Below are positions 24,131 to 34,667 of a stretch of 48,958 nucleotides of DNA, in pieces. Under the pieces are notes generated by a model that was given only the letters and a program-made list of their open reading frames with translations, was not told where the DNA came from and did no database searches. Origin of the DNA: Dehalococcoidia bacterium (GTDB lineage Bacteria > Chloroflexota > Dehalococcoidia > SM23-28-2 > WHTN01); assembly GCA_009377715.1 (NCBI GenBank), contig WHTN01000007.1, positions 1 to 48,958 of the forward strand, read 5' to 3'. The position numbers were made by a program, and so were the translations under genes. Every line of letters starts with the position of its first letter. Position 1 is the first letter of the stretch.

Positions 24131-24621
24131 ACGCCTTCCAACTGCAAAAGCTTTCGTTTCAGATCTAAACCGCCACCATAGCCACCGAGCTTGCCATCCC
24201 AGGCGACAACCCGATGGCAAGGGACGATGATCGGCAAGGGATTGCGCTGCATCGCTAGGCCCACAGCGCGGGCAGCCCTCGGCAGCCCCACGCTGGCGGC
24301 CAGCCAGCCGTAGCTTCGGGTCTCGCCGCGCGGTATCTGCATGGTAGCGTCCCATACCTCGCGCAGAAATGGCGTCGCTGGGGGCGGGTCGAGTTCGACG
24401 GTAAAATCGACCGGCTCACCTAAAGCATAGCTCTGGAGCTGGTCCACCAAGTCTTTGGTTTCTTCTGATGAAGCGGGCTTAGCGACGTTCGCTAACGATA
24501 GTTGGACTTCGGCCTCCTCCGCTGTCGGCCGGGGCAATGAGAGGTACCTTAGGCCTGCGTCTGTGAGAGCAAGGCCTATCCAGCCGAGCGCCGTGTCTAC
24601 AATCTGTCCTCTTACTTCCAT
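24115..24621 (-). CDS. ogt: Methylated-DNA-[protein]-cysteine S-methyltransferase
   Basis: This 168-residue suicide repair protein transfers the alkyl group of O6-methylguanine to its own cysteine. The active-site motif is LPIIVPCHRVVAWDG with Cys135, preceded by the helix-turn-helix and arginine finger (LPRAARAVGLAMQRNPLP) and the conserved tyrosine region (IPRGETRSYGWLAASVGLP). The N-terminal domain is short and divergent, as usual. The start overlaps the end of the TgpA-like gene by ten bases, so it is co-transcribed with the second MoxR operon although its function is unrelated. The 3' end overlaps the Bat gene of the opposing operon. The symbol is assigned by activity; ogt and ada C-domain types are not distinguished. 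Confidence 0.93.
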   Translation of the reverse strand: MEVRGQIVDTALGWIGLALTDAGLRYLSLPRPTAEEAEVQLSLANVAKPASSEETKDLVDQLQSYALGEPVDFTVELDPPPATPFLREVWDATMQIPRGETRSYGWLAASVGLPRAARAVGLAMQRNPLPIIVPCHRVVAWDGKLGGYGGGLDLKRKLLQLEGVYQSR

Positions 24622-26951
24622 CTGAGTATCCTTGCTATGAGCTTATTGCGAAGTGGCTCCCAAACCTCTCTTAACCTTCTCTGTTCCTCAGTCTCCAGCG
24701 GGGCTTTCCCGAAGCGCGACCGGCCGTATTCATCCGCTAGCACGTTTGTATCGTCCACGTACGGCGCTAGTTTGGAGACATCCCGAATATATTCCTGCGG
24801 TGTTTGGTTCGGTTTCGGCTTGGCGCCCGCCCATGAGGCTAAACGCACCGTCTTTTCCCATATACGCTGGGGATACGGTAGCCCGGCGACACTCCGTTCC
24901 CAAGCGAAATATCCAGCCGCGCCCGCTAATGCGAAGGCGCTGAGAACTGCCAACGCGATCCACACGCCCATGGGCGTTCCGCCTTCGCCCTGCTCCGCTG
25001 CTACAGGCGCAGCCTCAGGGAATTCCGGGTCTTCGATCAACTCCTCACCGGGTAAAACATCATCAAAAGTCTCGGTAGTGCCCGCTGGTTCGACCTGCTC
25101 CGGGATCGTTGCGCCGCTTAACGCAGCTCTGTCCGGCGACGGATTGAACTGCACCCAACCGACACCCGGGAAGTACGCTTCCGACCACGCGTATGCGTGT
25201 CGGTCGCGCACAGTGTAACTGTCGTCAACCGGATCCTGCTCCTCAAGCACGAAACCGACAGCGAGGCGAGAAGGAATACCGAGCGAACGGAGCATAACGG
25301 TCATAGCCGAGGCATAGTAATCAAAAAAGCCCTGTCTCGACTCGAACAAGAAGTGGTCGACGGTGTCTCTGCCTACGGGCACATCGGGTACGTCCCGCGA
25401 GAAAGTGTAAATAGGCTGTCGCAAATAATTTTCGATAGCCAAGGCCGCATCGTACTCCGTCGCCGATCCCACCGTGACCTCTTGGGCGAGCTGTTGCACG
25501 CGCCCCGGCAATTCATCGGGCAACTGCATGTAGAGGTCTCTGACCCAAGAAGGGTAGACGTTCCCCGCCGTACGTAAGTCTGTAGGCGTAACGTTAGGCA
25601 ACGTCCCAACAATATTGTAAGTCGACCCCTCCTGCTGCGTTTCTCTGCTTTGAAGGGCAAGCCCATTCATAAATAGAGGCGCAACCTGATTGTCGTTCGA
25701 ACGGTTGGGGCTGTTCGACAACCGTAGAAGGTCGTATACAGAGGAGACCGACGAAGCCAACGGCTGGCCGATGCTGAACAGTACAGACCGCCGCGATCCG
25801 ATAACGGTTATTTCGGCTTCGACGGGTAAGCGTTTGCCCAGGCTAGCGTTACCTTCCAACTGCTGCTGCACGCTTACGGGGTCGGCCGCGCCTAGATCGA
25901 TACCTACTTTATCGCCCATCAGCCAACCGGCGGATGTGTACTCGTTATACGCTGCTCCATGCAAAAGCAGCAAGGAGGAGAGGGTCGTCTCATCCGTTTT
26001 TACGTCGAGCACGACTCTTTGGCGCTCCGGTAAACTGCCTTTAAACGGCAGGAAGTTCTCGAAACTGTGTATCGGCCTGATCTGCCGCGTCTGCACGTTC
26101 GTGAATAAGCGAGCGAAATCCGTGGAGTAGCCGTCAAACGGCCGCGTTACCTGGTCCCAGATACCGGTGAACGGCTTCGCTTCGCCCCCTACCGGCAGTA
26201 TCGAGGCCATTATAAGCATCGCCAGCGCCGCCCATGACGTCAGATGCAAGAAGGAAAGGCTGATAAATTCTGGGTACTGGATCCCTTCTGCCTTCCACTG
26301 TTGAAGCCTGCGCATCAAATTGACTCGCATGATGAGCATGAGCGATGAAAAAGCGAAAACGATAAAGAGAAAGCTAAAGTTCTCTTCCTGGAAGTAAAAG
26401 AAGTTCGCGAAGAGGCCGATACCAGCAGGGATTAGACCGATCCAAGCGTTGTTCCAGCGGAACACGCTCCAGGAGAAGAAATACGCCGCCAGCCAGGTGA
26501 GGCCGATAACGAGTATCACGAACGGCAGATTGTCGTCGCTGATCAACCCGTTAAACGCCACGTCGAAGAAGTGCTCCATCCGCAAATAGAGGTCGTCTAC
26601 TCTTCCACCAAAAGTGGAACCTTCCGTAATGGTGAGCGACTGCCAGAAGACGACCGCGGACCCAAGCACCAGAGCTATAAAGTGGGCCAGGAACTGGTTG
26701 ATCCTTGCTCGCGCTAGGAGCAGTCCAGTAGTAACGCCCAAGAAGCCGATAAGAGCAAGCGACGGCATAGTTTCGACCCAGTCCGCATTCTGGATCGATC
26801 CCGCGACCGCGAGGAAGACGAGCATCGTTATGCCATAAGTTAGCCAGTCCTCCCAGGCCGTAGCGCGAGCGCCCAGCCAGCCGAGAACCCCCTCAGGTCG
26901 GGGTTTAGCCGGTGCTTGTTGTTGAAAGCCTTGCCAATCGGTTGTCGCCAT
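24612..26951 (-). CDS. TgpA-like membrane transglutaminase homologue lacking the catalytic cysteine
   Basis: This 779-residue protein has about six N-terminal membrane helices (residues 35-260), a periplasmic transglutaminase-like domain (about 500-610), a Pro/Glu-rich linker, another helix (IALAVLSAFALAGAAGYFAW, about 675) and a C-terminal DUF4129-like cytoplasmic helical domain. In active members the nucleophile sits in a G-F-C-x-x-Y-A-S context. Here it reads RQGFFDYYASAM: Phe543 (TTT) replaces Cys (one base from TGT). His585 (DRHAYAWSEAYFPGVGW) is kept, and the third position reads FNPSP (Asn603) where Asp is usual. The frame is intact and the fold is well preserved, so this is probably a non-enzymatic homologue. 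It follows DUF58 by four bases. Confidence 0.88.
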   Translation of the reverse strand: MATTDWQGFQQQAPAKPRPEGVLGWLGARATAWEDWLTYGITMLVFLAVAGSIQNADWVETMPSLALIGFLGVTTGLLLARARINQFLAHFIALVLGSAVVFWQSLTITEGSTFGGRVDDLYLRMEHFFDVAFNGLISDDNLPFVILVIGLTWLAAYFFSWSVFRWNNAWIGLIPAGIGLFANFFYFQEENFSFLFIVFAFSSLMLIMRVNLMRRLQQWKAEGIQYPEFISLSFLHLTSWAALAMLIMASILPVGGEAKPFTGIWDQVTRPFDGYSTDFARLFTNVQTRQIRPIHSFENFLPFKGSLPERQRVVLDVKTDETTLSSLLLLHGAAYNEYTSAGWLMGDKVGIDLGAADPVSVQQQLEGNASLGKRLPVEAEITVIGSRRSVLFSIGQPLASSVSSVYDLLRLSNSPNRSNDNQVAPLFMNGLALQSRETQQEGSTYNIVGTLPNVTPTDLRTAGNVYPSWVRDLYMQLPDELPGRVQQLAQEVTVGSATEYDAALAIENYLRQPIYTFSRDVPDVPVGRDTVDHFLFESRQGFFDYYASAMTVMLRSLGIPSRLAVGFVLEEQDPVDDSYTVRDRHAYAWSEAYFPGVGWVQFNPSPDRAALSGATIPEQVEPAGTTETFDDVLPGEELIEDPEFPEAAPVAAEQGEGGTPMGVWIALAVLSAFALAGAAGYFAWERSVAGLPYPQRIWEKTVRLASWAGAKPKPNQTPQEYIRDVSKLAPYVDDTNVLADEYGRSRFGKAPLETEEQRRLREVWEPLRNKLIARILRWK

Positions 26952-26955
26952 ATTC

Positions 26956-28212
26956 TTACACCGTCGTAGAGTCTGATATCTGGCTCGCCGGGCTGAGCGC
27001 TGAGCCTATGTTATCTCCCTTGCGGACTAAATACGTTGTTATGTCGGCGGCTGCGAGCTGGCTGACGACCAGCAAGGAATTCGTGGAGGCGCCGAAACTG
27101 GATGGCTCCACGAGCACAACAGCGACCCGTACGCCGCGCTGCAACAGGCTTTGCAAAGTCAGAACCCACGATTCGTCCGTTGATGACGTTATCACGACTA
27201 GCGTAGTGTGCCGCCCGAAGCGCCTCTCTTCTGCCGCTATCAGTTGGTACAGGAGCGCGTCCCCTTTACCTTTGGCTAACGCCAGGCTTTCCAAAATCTG
27301 ATCGTAGTGCTCCTGGCTGCGCTCCGGCTCCAGGATGTCCAACCTTTCGCCGTATGACATATAACCTACTGCGCGGTTCGCGCCGATAAAGTAACGGACT
27401 ATCGAGGCTGCGACGCTAACGCCGTATTCCTCCGTGCTCTCCTCTTCAACGCCAGCCTGCACTTTCCCCTCTAAGTCGAGCATAATCCAGATATCGCTGG
27501 AAGGGTCGAGCTCAAATGTCTTCACCATCAGACGGTTCAGCCGGGCGGTGGATGGCCAGTGGATACGGTTGAAGCTGTCTCCGGGGACGTACTCGCGCAC
27601 ACCAGAGGCGTTCGGGGTCACATAATGCGTGCGACGACGGAAACGGCCTTCGCCCGGGAGGTTGGCAGGCGGCACCCAGAAGTTGGTGAGGTCTACAGGT
27701 AGCGGGTACACGAGCAGTCGATGGACCCGCCCATAACTGCGGCTAAAGTGGAAAAGCCCGAACGGGTCCCCGCTGGTGATCTTAAGCGGCCCGACCGTGT
27801 ATAGCCCGCGGCGTCGACACGGAATGGACGCTCGCCATTTGCTTCTGCCGTTAGCCGAGAGCGAGATCGCTCTGCTGGAATTGTGACCAGGAAGGTCAGA
27901 TGGGTCATCGACTTCAAGCCAGATTTTCGGCAAGGGCGAGAAGTTGCGGACTTCGATCTCCTCTTCCGCTATCTGCCCGACCTGAACGCGGTCAGCGCGC
28001 CAGTTCACATCTACGTCTATGCCTTTTAGGTTCAAACGTGCCCACACGTAGCTGATGGGTATAGCAGCGAGCAGTATGTACGAGAAGCGGAAGAAGACCC
28101 AAAAACCGGAAGCTAAAGCGAAAACTAACGACACTACGAAGAACGCCGTAATCGCGGTCAGGCTGAAGTTACGTTTGATGAATCGGTAAAGCCTCCGCGC
28201 GTTACGTAGCAT
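26956..28212 (-). CDS. DUF58 protein with degenerate vWA metal site (second operon)
   Basis: This 418-residue protein begins with two membrane helices (FSLTAITAFFVVSLVFALAS and FWVFFRFSYILLAAIPISYV). A beta domain follows (EEIEVRNFSPLPKIWLEVDD, RRGLYTVGPLKITSGDPFGL), then the DUF58 signature REYVPGDSFNRIHWPSTARL. The vWA-like segment reads IWIMLDLEGKVQAGVEEEST: the DXSXS metal motif has become DLEGK, so metal-dependent ligand binding is unlikely, unlike the DUF58 of the first operon. Gene order MoxR-DUF58-TgpA is the widespread arrangement for this subfamily. It starts at ATG 28212, 18 bases after the MoxR stop. Confidence 0.9.
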   Translation of the reverse strand: MLRNARRLYRFIKRNFSLTAITAFFVVSLVFALASGFWVFFRFSYILLAAIPISYVWARLNLKGIDVDVNWRADRVQVGQIAEEEIEVRNFSPLPKIWLEVDDPSDLPGHNSSRAISLSANGRSKWRASIPCRRRGLYTVGPLKITSGDPFGLFHFSRSYGRVHRLLVYPLPVDLTNFWVPPANLPGEGRFRRRTHYVTPNASGVREYVPGDSFNRIHWPSTARLNRLMVKTFELDPSSDIWIMLDLEGKVQAGVEEESTEEYGVSVAASIVRYFIGANRAVGYMSYGERLDILEPERSQEHYDQILESLALAKGKGDALLYQLIAAEERRFGRHTTLVVITSSTDESWVLTLQSLLQRGVRVAVVLVEPSSFGASTNSLLVVSQLAAADITTYLVRKGDNIGSALSPASQISDSTTV

Positions 28213-28230
28213 CGTCTTCCTTTGGCGTAC

Positions 28231-29190
28231 TTAACTCGGCTGCAAACGCGCCCTTGTCCCCGGCACAGGCACCTGATCGAGACATTCGGCTACGATGCTC
28301 GCCGCACTGATATTCTTAACTCTGGAAGCGGGGCTAATGATAATCCTATGCCCCAAAGTGCTGTAGGCTAAGGCCTTAACGTCATCGGGTAGAACGAAGT
28401 CCCTGCTATCAAGGAAAGCGCGCGCCTGCGCTGTACGGTAGAGCGCGAGTGAGCCTCGCGGCGATGCGCCCAGATACACAGCGGAATGGCGGCGCGTTGT
28501 TTCGACCAGCGATACGATGTACTGCTTGATTAACGGATCGACGTATATAGCTTTGACCGCGCGTTGCAAGCGCAAGATCTCGTTAGCGTCGGTAACCTGT
28601 TCGAGAGTATCCACGGGATGAACGTGCTGCTGCTGGTCCATAATCAGGACTTCATCGGTATTACTAGGGTAGCCCAAATGGATACGCATAATGAAACGGT
28701 CTAGCTGGGCTTCTGGTAGCGGGAACGTGCCTTCATACTCGATCGGGTTTTGGGTAGCCATCACCATAAAAGGCTGGGGCACAAGATGAGTCACGCCATC
28801 AACCGTTATCTGGCGCTCTTCCATAGCTTCAAGGAGGGCGGCCTGGGTCTTGGGCGTCGCTCTGTTTATCTCGTCGGAAAGCACGATTTGCGCTATGACA
28901 GGACCAGCCCGAAACTCGAAGTCCTCCGTCTTCTGGTTGTAGATGGAGACGCCTGTAATATCAGAGGGAAGCAGGTCTGGCGTGAACTGGATCCGCTTAA
29001 AAGTACAGCCGGTCGAACGGGCGATGCTCCTTGCGAGCATGGTTTTACCTACGCCTGGTACGTCTTCGATGAGCAAATGACCCTGGCACAACAGGGCGAT
29101 AATGGCGTCGCGCACTTCACTGCGCTTACCAACGATAACTTTTTCGACGTTTTCGATGATTCGTTCTGCTATGGCCTTGGGGTCCTGCAC
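28231..29190 (-). CDS. MoxR-family AAA+ ATPase (second operon)
   Basis: This 319-residue ATPase has Walker [21 protein letters not shown], Walker [21 protein letters not shown] and sensor 1 [20 protein letters not shown]. It is clearly a paralogue of the MoxR at 18535, sharing the [17 protein letters not shown] type segment, but its Walker A has the standard GVGKT rather than GLAKT. GTG at 29190 follows AGAGGAG with an eight-base gap. It heads the minus-strand operon MoxR-DUF58-TgpA-like-Ogt. Its likely partner is the DUF58/TgpA-like membrane pair. Confidence 0.93.
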   Translation of the reverse strand: MQDPKAIAERIIENVEKVIVGKRSEVRDAIIALLCQGHLLIEDVPGVGKTMLARSIARSTGCTFKRIQFTPDLLPSDITGVSIYNQKTEDFEFRAGPVIAQIVLSDEINRATPKTQAALLEAMEERQITVDGVTHLVPQPFMVMATQNPIEYEGTFPLPEAQLDRFIMRIHLGYPSNTDEVLIMDQQQHVHPVDTLEQVTDANEILRLQRAVKAIYVDPLIKQYIVSLVETTRRHSAVYLGASPRGSLALYRTAQARAFLDSRDFVLPDDVKALAYSTLGHRIIISPASRVKNISAASIVAECLDQVPVPGTRARLQPS

Positions 29191-29697
29191 GTACGCAACT
29201 CCTCTAAACTAATTACTCCAAAGAGCCACAAAAGGATTTCCGATAGTTGCCTAGCGGAAGATAGGGTGCTTTTTCAAGCATACCTGTTTAAACGCGCTTG
29301 TTCGTGATTATACCAACAATCGACAGGGAAGTTAAGCAATAAATTATAGCCTTGATTGTTGAAACCCCTGAGTAGGCGCCTATGGCGAACCGTCCCAGTC
29401 TCTATGTGTGACGATCTTCATCTTCCGAACTCCTCAGGACATTACCCCACCGCCCCCCATCGCTTTGACTCCAACGCTGCCTTCCATTAACCTAAATGTG
29501 TGGGGAGTAGCCGCTAGCGCCGCTCAATAAGGCGGCGCTGGGCGTTCGGTCGTCAGTACGAGGCGTTTATCGCCTCCGGCCGGCCACTAGCGAAGAGCTA
29601 AGGCGAGACCACGAAGAGACGTAATGTCTTTGAGTGGTCTCGCCTTCTTTGTATGCCCGAAGGCAGGCAATTCAGAATAAGGATGCGGAGGAACGGA
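29191..29697. other. 500-base gap with a run of hairpins
   Basis: The left part (29191-29350) holds the promoter region of the leftward MoxR operon and is AT-rich. From 29516 three inverted repeats follow one another toward the zinc-ribbon gene at 29698 (see the separate entry). No open frame here is convincing; a leftward extension through 28750-29307 on the plus strand is a shadow of moxR. Confidence 0.5.
29516..29646 (+). ncRNA. Candidate structured RNA or leader (three hairpins)
   Basis: Three stems follow in series: AGCGCCGC/GCGGCGCT (29516-29523 with 29532-29539), GAGGCG/CGCCTC (29560-29565 with 29571-29576) and a long one, AAGGCGAGACCAC/GTGGTCTCGCCTT (29600-29612 with 29634-29646), whose inner part also pairs (AAGAGAC/GTCTTTG). 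The last stem is followed by CTTTGT, a weak T-run on the plus strand. Either it is the terminator of a short RNA starting upstream, or the set is a leader of the zinc-ribbon gene 50 bases further on. No known riboswitch or RNA family was recognised. Confidence 0.4.
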
Positions 29698-29967
29698 ATG
29701 ATATGTCCTAGATGCAACGACCAGCTCAGTGAAAACCAGCGGGGAGGGATCCTCGTTGATGTATGCCCAAGATGCCGAGGTGTGACTGGACAGGGGAGAG
29801 TTTGAGAAGCTCGTCGAGAGAGAAAACGACTACTACCAAAACGACCGTTATAACAACGACCGTTACGGTGATGATGACGACGATGACGATTTCCTCGGGG
29901 GGCGAGGTGACAGGGCTGGACGTCAGCGCGCGGCTTCTTTGGCGGGCTAGGGGACCTGTTCGACTAG
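29698..29967 (+). pseudogene. TFIIB-type zinc-ribbon protein, broken by two frameshifts
   Basis: ATG at 29698 follows GGAGGAACGGA. It begins MICPRCNDQLSENQRGGILV then DVCPRCRGV, a CXXC...CXXC zinc ribbon of the zf-TFIIB type. The expected WLDRGE follows in another frame as LDRGEFEKLVERENDYYQND, so two bases are missing (or one inserted) near 29784. The frame then runs through an Asp-rich stretch (YGDDDDDDDFLGG). A second shift near 29929 restores the usual glycine/phenylalanine ending RGFFGGLGDLFD and the stop at 29965-29967. Without correction the first frame ends after about 38 residues. The family usually encodes small zinc-binding proteins of unclear role. A 28-base perfect palindrome begins 22 bases after the stop. 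Confidence 0.65.
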
Positions 29968-29989
29968 GACTTACAAAAATGTCATCGGT

Positions 29990-30017
29990 GTAGGGGCGCA
30001 CGGCCGTGCGCCCCTAC
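29990..30017. repeat. Perfect 28-bp palindrome
   Basis: The first half is GTAGGGGCGCACGG and the second half is its exact reverse complement, with no spacer. The arms share GTAGGGGCG with the hairpin at 6411-6445. It lies between a broken zinc-ribbon gene and the convergent prmA stop codon. Confidence 0.9.
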
Positions 30018-30099
30018 GAGACGCCGTTGCATTATCATTGGCGTTGAGCACACGGCGGTCCATGAATGCATCTAAAGCTCCGGCGCAGAACTGTTCGAC

Positions 30100-31017
30100 C
30101 TAGGCCCGCGACTTTGTTGCTTTACTCGCAAAAATAGCCCGCCAGTCGCCATCCGACACTGTGCGATCTATGGCGAGGCCGGCTTCCCTAAGTGAGCGTG
30201 CGACCGCGCCTTCGTTCTCGGCGATGAAGCCGCTTGCGATAAGCGTACCGCCATCTCTTAATGCTCTCGCTAATTCCGTCGCTAGGTCGCAAATGGCCAG
30301 CGCGCTGATGTTCGCAACTACCAGATCGTAGCCGCTATCTGGCGATTGCGTGGCCGGAGTGCCGCTCAGGCTGCCCTCTACGGCCTGCACGATGTCGGCC
30401 ACACCGTTGAGCTGGGCGTTCTCTCGTGTCGCTTGCACCGCCTGGGGTTCGATATCGAGTCCTAGTACAGATGCAGCGCCTAGTTTTGCCGCGGCGATCG
30501 CAAGTATCCCCGATCCTGTACCCACATCTAAGATTCGAAAGGCTGGCTTAACCGTCCCTTCGAGCGCTTCCAGACACAGTCGCGTCGTCGGATGCTGGCC
30601 GGTGCCGAAAGCGAGGCCGGGATCGAGGTGCAATACGATCTCGTCTTCGTGAGAATCGTAATCGCGCCATGTGGGCTGCACCACCAAGCGACGGCCAATA
30701 TGCAGCACGGGGAAGTACTCCCGCCAAGAGTAGGCCCAATCCTCTTCGGAGAATCGGCGGCTGCGGATGGTCAGCGGTTGCGTCGAAAAAAGCCGGCGCA
30801 GACGGCGGCGTAGCGCTGGCCAACCCTGAGCCGCCGATTCGGAAAAGTAGGCTTTAACGGTGAGTAGCGCATCGTAGTCAATTGCAAAGGTCTCTTGGCC
30901 GGGTGGGTAATTGATGGGTTCTTCCGTCACAACCCCACCGTCAGCATGCGGTTCTAACGCCGCTGCCACCGCCTCCGCATCGAGGCGGTGAGCCGCTATC
31001 TGGACTTCCAACCACAC
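30100..31017 (-). CDS. prmA: Ribosomal protein L11 methyltransferase PrmA
   Basis: This 305-residue cytoplasmic enzyme methylates lysines and the N-terminus of ribosomal protein L11. The class I methyltransferase core is clear: LAFGTGQHPTTRLCLEALEG, the SAM-binding FRILDVGTGSGILAIAAAKL, LGLDIEPQAVQATRENAQLN, and YDLVVANISALAICDLATEL, where NI in VANI matches the family's NIL/NPPY position. The N-terminal substrate domain begins with MWLEVQIAAHRLDAEAVAAA. The start is GTG at 31017. prmA often lies downstream of dnaJ, as here, but two family A repeats in the 143-base gap to dnaJ may contain a stop or weaken co-transcription. Confidence 0.93.
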   Translation of the reverse strand: MWLEVQIAAHRLDAEAVAAALEPHADGGVVTEEPINYPPGQETFAIDYDALLTVKAYFSESAAQGWPALRRRLRRLFSTQPLTIRSRRFSEEDWAYSWREYFPVLHIGRRLVVQPTWRDYDSHEDEIVLHLDPGLAFGTGQHPTTRLCLEALEGTVKPAFRILDVGTGSGILAIAAAKLGAASVLGLDIEPQAVQATRENAQLNGVADIVQAVEGSLSGTPATQSPDSGYDLVVANISALAICDLATELARALRDGGTLIASGFIAENEGAVARSLREAGLAIDRTVSDGDWRAIFASKATKSRA

Positions 31018-31036
31018 GGTATTTATTGAATCACAG

Positions 31037-31131
31037 CCCGCTCATGGTTCGACAAGTACATCCTGAGCCTACCGAAGGACTCACCCCCACGAGCGGATAA
31101 GGTTCCGCTCACCATGAGCTTGTCGAAGGGG
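31037..31131. repeat. Two opposed family A repeats
   Basis: A unit in reverse arrangement (TTCGACAAGTACATCCTGAG onward, 31037-31080) is followed by a forward unit (TTCCGCTCACCATGAGCTTG then TCGAAGGG, 31103-31131). They fill most of the dnaJ-prmA gap. Confidence 0.75.
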
Positions 31132-31160
31132 GTCCGTTTTTACAAAGGTGAGTATGGTTT

Positions 31161-32264
31161 TTAGCGCTTGATCTTACCGAGCACGCCCTTGCGGCCATCC
31201 GCCTGGGGCGGATCGAAAGAGCCGGCAAGCTCCTGGAGAAGTTTGCGCTGATAGTGGTTCAGCTTGGTGGGAACGGCAACTCGTACGACGACAAACTGGT
31301 CACCACGCCCCTGCGATCTGAGATGCGGAACGCCCTTATTTTTTAGCGTAAACACATGGCCGTTCTGCGTGCCTGACGCAATACGCACGGTGTGGGGGCC
31401 ATCGAGCGTTGGCACCTCTGCTTCGGAGCCTAACGCTGCTTGTGCGTAATTGATCTGCAGTTCGTAGATCACATTATCGCCGTCTCGCTCGAACAGCGAA
31501 TGGGACTCGACATTCAGGGCGACGTAAAGGTCGCCCGGCCCGCCGTTGTTGATGCCGGCGTCGCCTTCTCCCGCCAGGCGGATCTGCGAACCTTCGTCTA
31601 CGCCCGCCGGTATCTTCACTAGAAGGCGCCTCTCCCGACGCTCCAAGCCGACGCCATTGCAGCGGTCGCATGGGCTGCCTATAACTTCCCCCTCGCCGAG
31701 ACACTGCGGGCAGGCCGATACGTTGACGAACTGGCCGAAGAAGTTCTTCTGGACTCGCCGCACTTCCCCGGTGCCGTTGCAGCTGCTGCAGCGGCTGGGG
31801 AAAGTGCCGGGCTTGCTCCTCTGACCGTGGCACTCCGAGCAGGTCTCGCGGCGGGCGATCTCGATCTCTTTCTCGACGCCGAATGCGGCCTCTTCGAAGG
31901 TTATCGAAAGACCAGTACGCAGATCGGAGCCGCGCAGAGGCTGCCGGCGTTGGCGCCGCGTTGCGCCGCCGAAGAAAGTCTCGAAGATGTCGCCGAAGCC
32001 GCCGAAGTCGAAGCCCTGGAACGGGTTGCCAGCGCCGTTCTGCACGCCGGCGTGGCCGAAGTGGTCGTAGGCGTTGCGTCGCTCAGGGTCGGAGAGAATC
32101 TCGTACGCCTCGCTGATCTCCTTAAAGCGCTCTTCCGCCCCAACCTCCTGATTGCGGTCGGGGTGGTACTGCATCGCAAGCTTGCGGAAGGCGCGCTTGA
32201 TCTCCTCAGGGTTCGCACCCCGGACAACACCAAGTACATCGTAGTAGTCGCGTTTAGTAGTCAT
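31161..32264 (-). CDS. dnaJ: Chaperone DnaJ
   Basis: This 367-residue Hsp40 co-chaperone delivers substrates to DnaK and stimulates its ATPase. The J domain carries the HPD motif ([13 protein letters not shown]), followed by a Gly/Phe-rich region ([20 protein letters not shown]). The zinc-binding cysteine-rich domain has four CXXC pairs ([36 protein letters not shown]) and the C-terminal peptide-binding domains are complete. The first zinc repeat lacks its final glycine (HGQRS). The ATG at 32264 has no strong ribosome site. It is the fifth gene of the hrcA operon, 126 bases after dnaK and behind a hairpin that may attenuate its expression. Confidence 0.96.
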   Translation of the reverse strand: MTTKRDYYDVLGVVRGANPEEIKRAFRKLAMQYHPDRNQEVGAEERFKEISEAYEILSDPERRNAYDHFGHAGVQNGAGNPFQGFDFGGFGDIFETFFGGATRRQRRQPLRGSDLRTGLSITFEEAAFGVEKEIEIARRETCSECHGQRSKPGTFPSRCSSCNGTGEVRRVQKNFFGQFVNVSACPQCLGEGEVIGSPCDRCNGVGLERRERRLLVKIPAGVDEGSQIRLAGEGDAGINNGGPGDLYVALNVESHSLFERDGDNVIYELQINYAQAALGSEAEVPTLDGPHTVRIASGTQNGHVFTLKNKGVPHLRSQGRGDQFVVVRVAVPTKLNHYQRKLLQELAGSFDPPQADGRKGVLGKIKR

Positions 32265-32336
32265 AGGTTTTAGGGGTTTTCAGCTTCTTCCAGCGCTAAT
32301 TGTATCAGATGGCCTGTACCCAATAGCAATAACCAA

Positions 32337-32370
32337 AAAGTATCCGAAAAGGTTACTTCCTGGATACTTT
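32337..32370 (-). terminator. Probable terminator or attenuator between dnaK and dnaJ
   Basis: Read on the minus strand, AAAGTATCC pairs with GGATACTTT (32370-32362 with 32345-32337) around a loop of about 16 bases. The second arm runs into TTTTT, as in an intrinsic terminator. It lies 21 bases after the dnaK stop codon, so part of the transcripts would end before dnaJ. Confidence 0.7.
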
Positions 32371-32390
32371 GGGATTATCACGTACGTCGC

Positions 32391-34274
<1,884 letters not shown>

Positions 34275-34316
34275 ACCCCTATCTACCTCCCCCGCAAACG
34301 CGGTTCATTATCGTAT

Positions 34317-34667
34317 TTATTGAGTTAGTGCCTTTAGTTTTTCTATTAATCGCCTGGCTTTATCAGCGCGAAACCGTACACCCTCAGCCGAAGCGAAATC
34401 CTCGTAAAAATTTGCGTGTAACGACTCAGCAGCATCGAACAGGTCATTAAAATCGTCATCTCCCGTTTCCTTGAAAAGCCTATCCATGGCAACACGCAAG
34501 TCTCTATGGCTATAATGACGCCACCTTCGCGCCGTAGCAACCGCTTTGATAGCGGTAGCAACGGCACCCCACAACTTCTCGGACGCCTGCGGATAATCGC
34601 CTTTCTCTAGGAGAGCTTCTGCGTCCTCTAAGTATTTGCCATTAAGCGACTTATACTTCTGGGCCAA
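34317..34667 (-). CDS. PaREP1/HEPN-like helical protein inside the heat-shock operon
   Basis: A small all-helical protein of about 117 residues carries the pattern of PaREP1/HEPN-like families: YLEDAEALLEKGDYPQASEK then LWGAVATAIKAVATARRWRH, the YSHRDLRVAMDRLF helix, and DAAESLHANFYEDFASAEGV. A putative RX4-6H segment (RRWRHYSHRD) sits where HEPN RNases keep their motif, but I cannot confirm catalytic use. The gene starts 20 bases after the grpE stop and ends 42 bases before dnaK, on the same strand. AGAGG upstream is better spaced for the TTG at 34667 than for the TTG at 34673. Role unknown; PaREP1-type proteins are best known from archaea. Confidence 0.7.
   Translation of the reverse strand: MAQKYKSLNGKYLEDAEALLEKGDYPQASEKLWGAVATAIKAVATARRWRHYSHRDLRVAMDRLFKETGDDDFNDLFDAAESLHANFYEDFASAEGVRFRADKARRLIEKLKALTQ

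Noticed and set aside
29500-29650. tRNA, 6S RNA or tmRNA in the hairpin-rich gap
   Set aside because: No cloverleaf, no TTCGA arm with CCA end, no long interrupted single hairpin and no tmRNA tag frame could be found.
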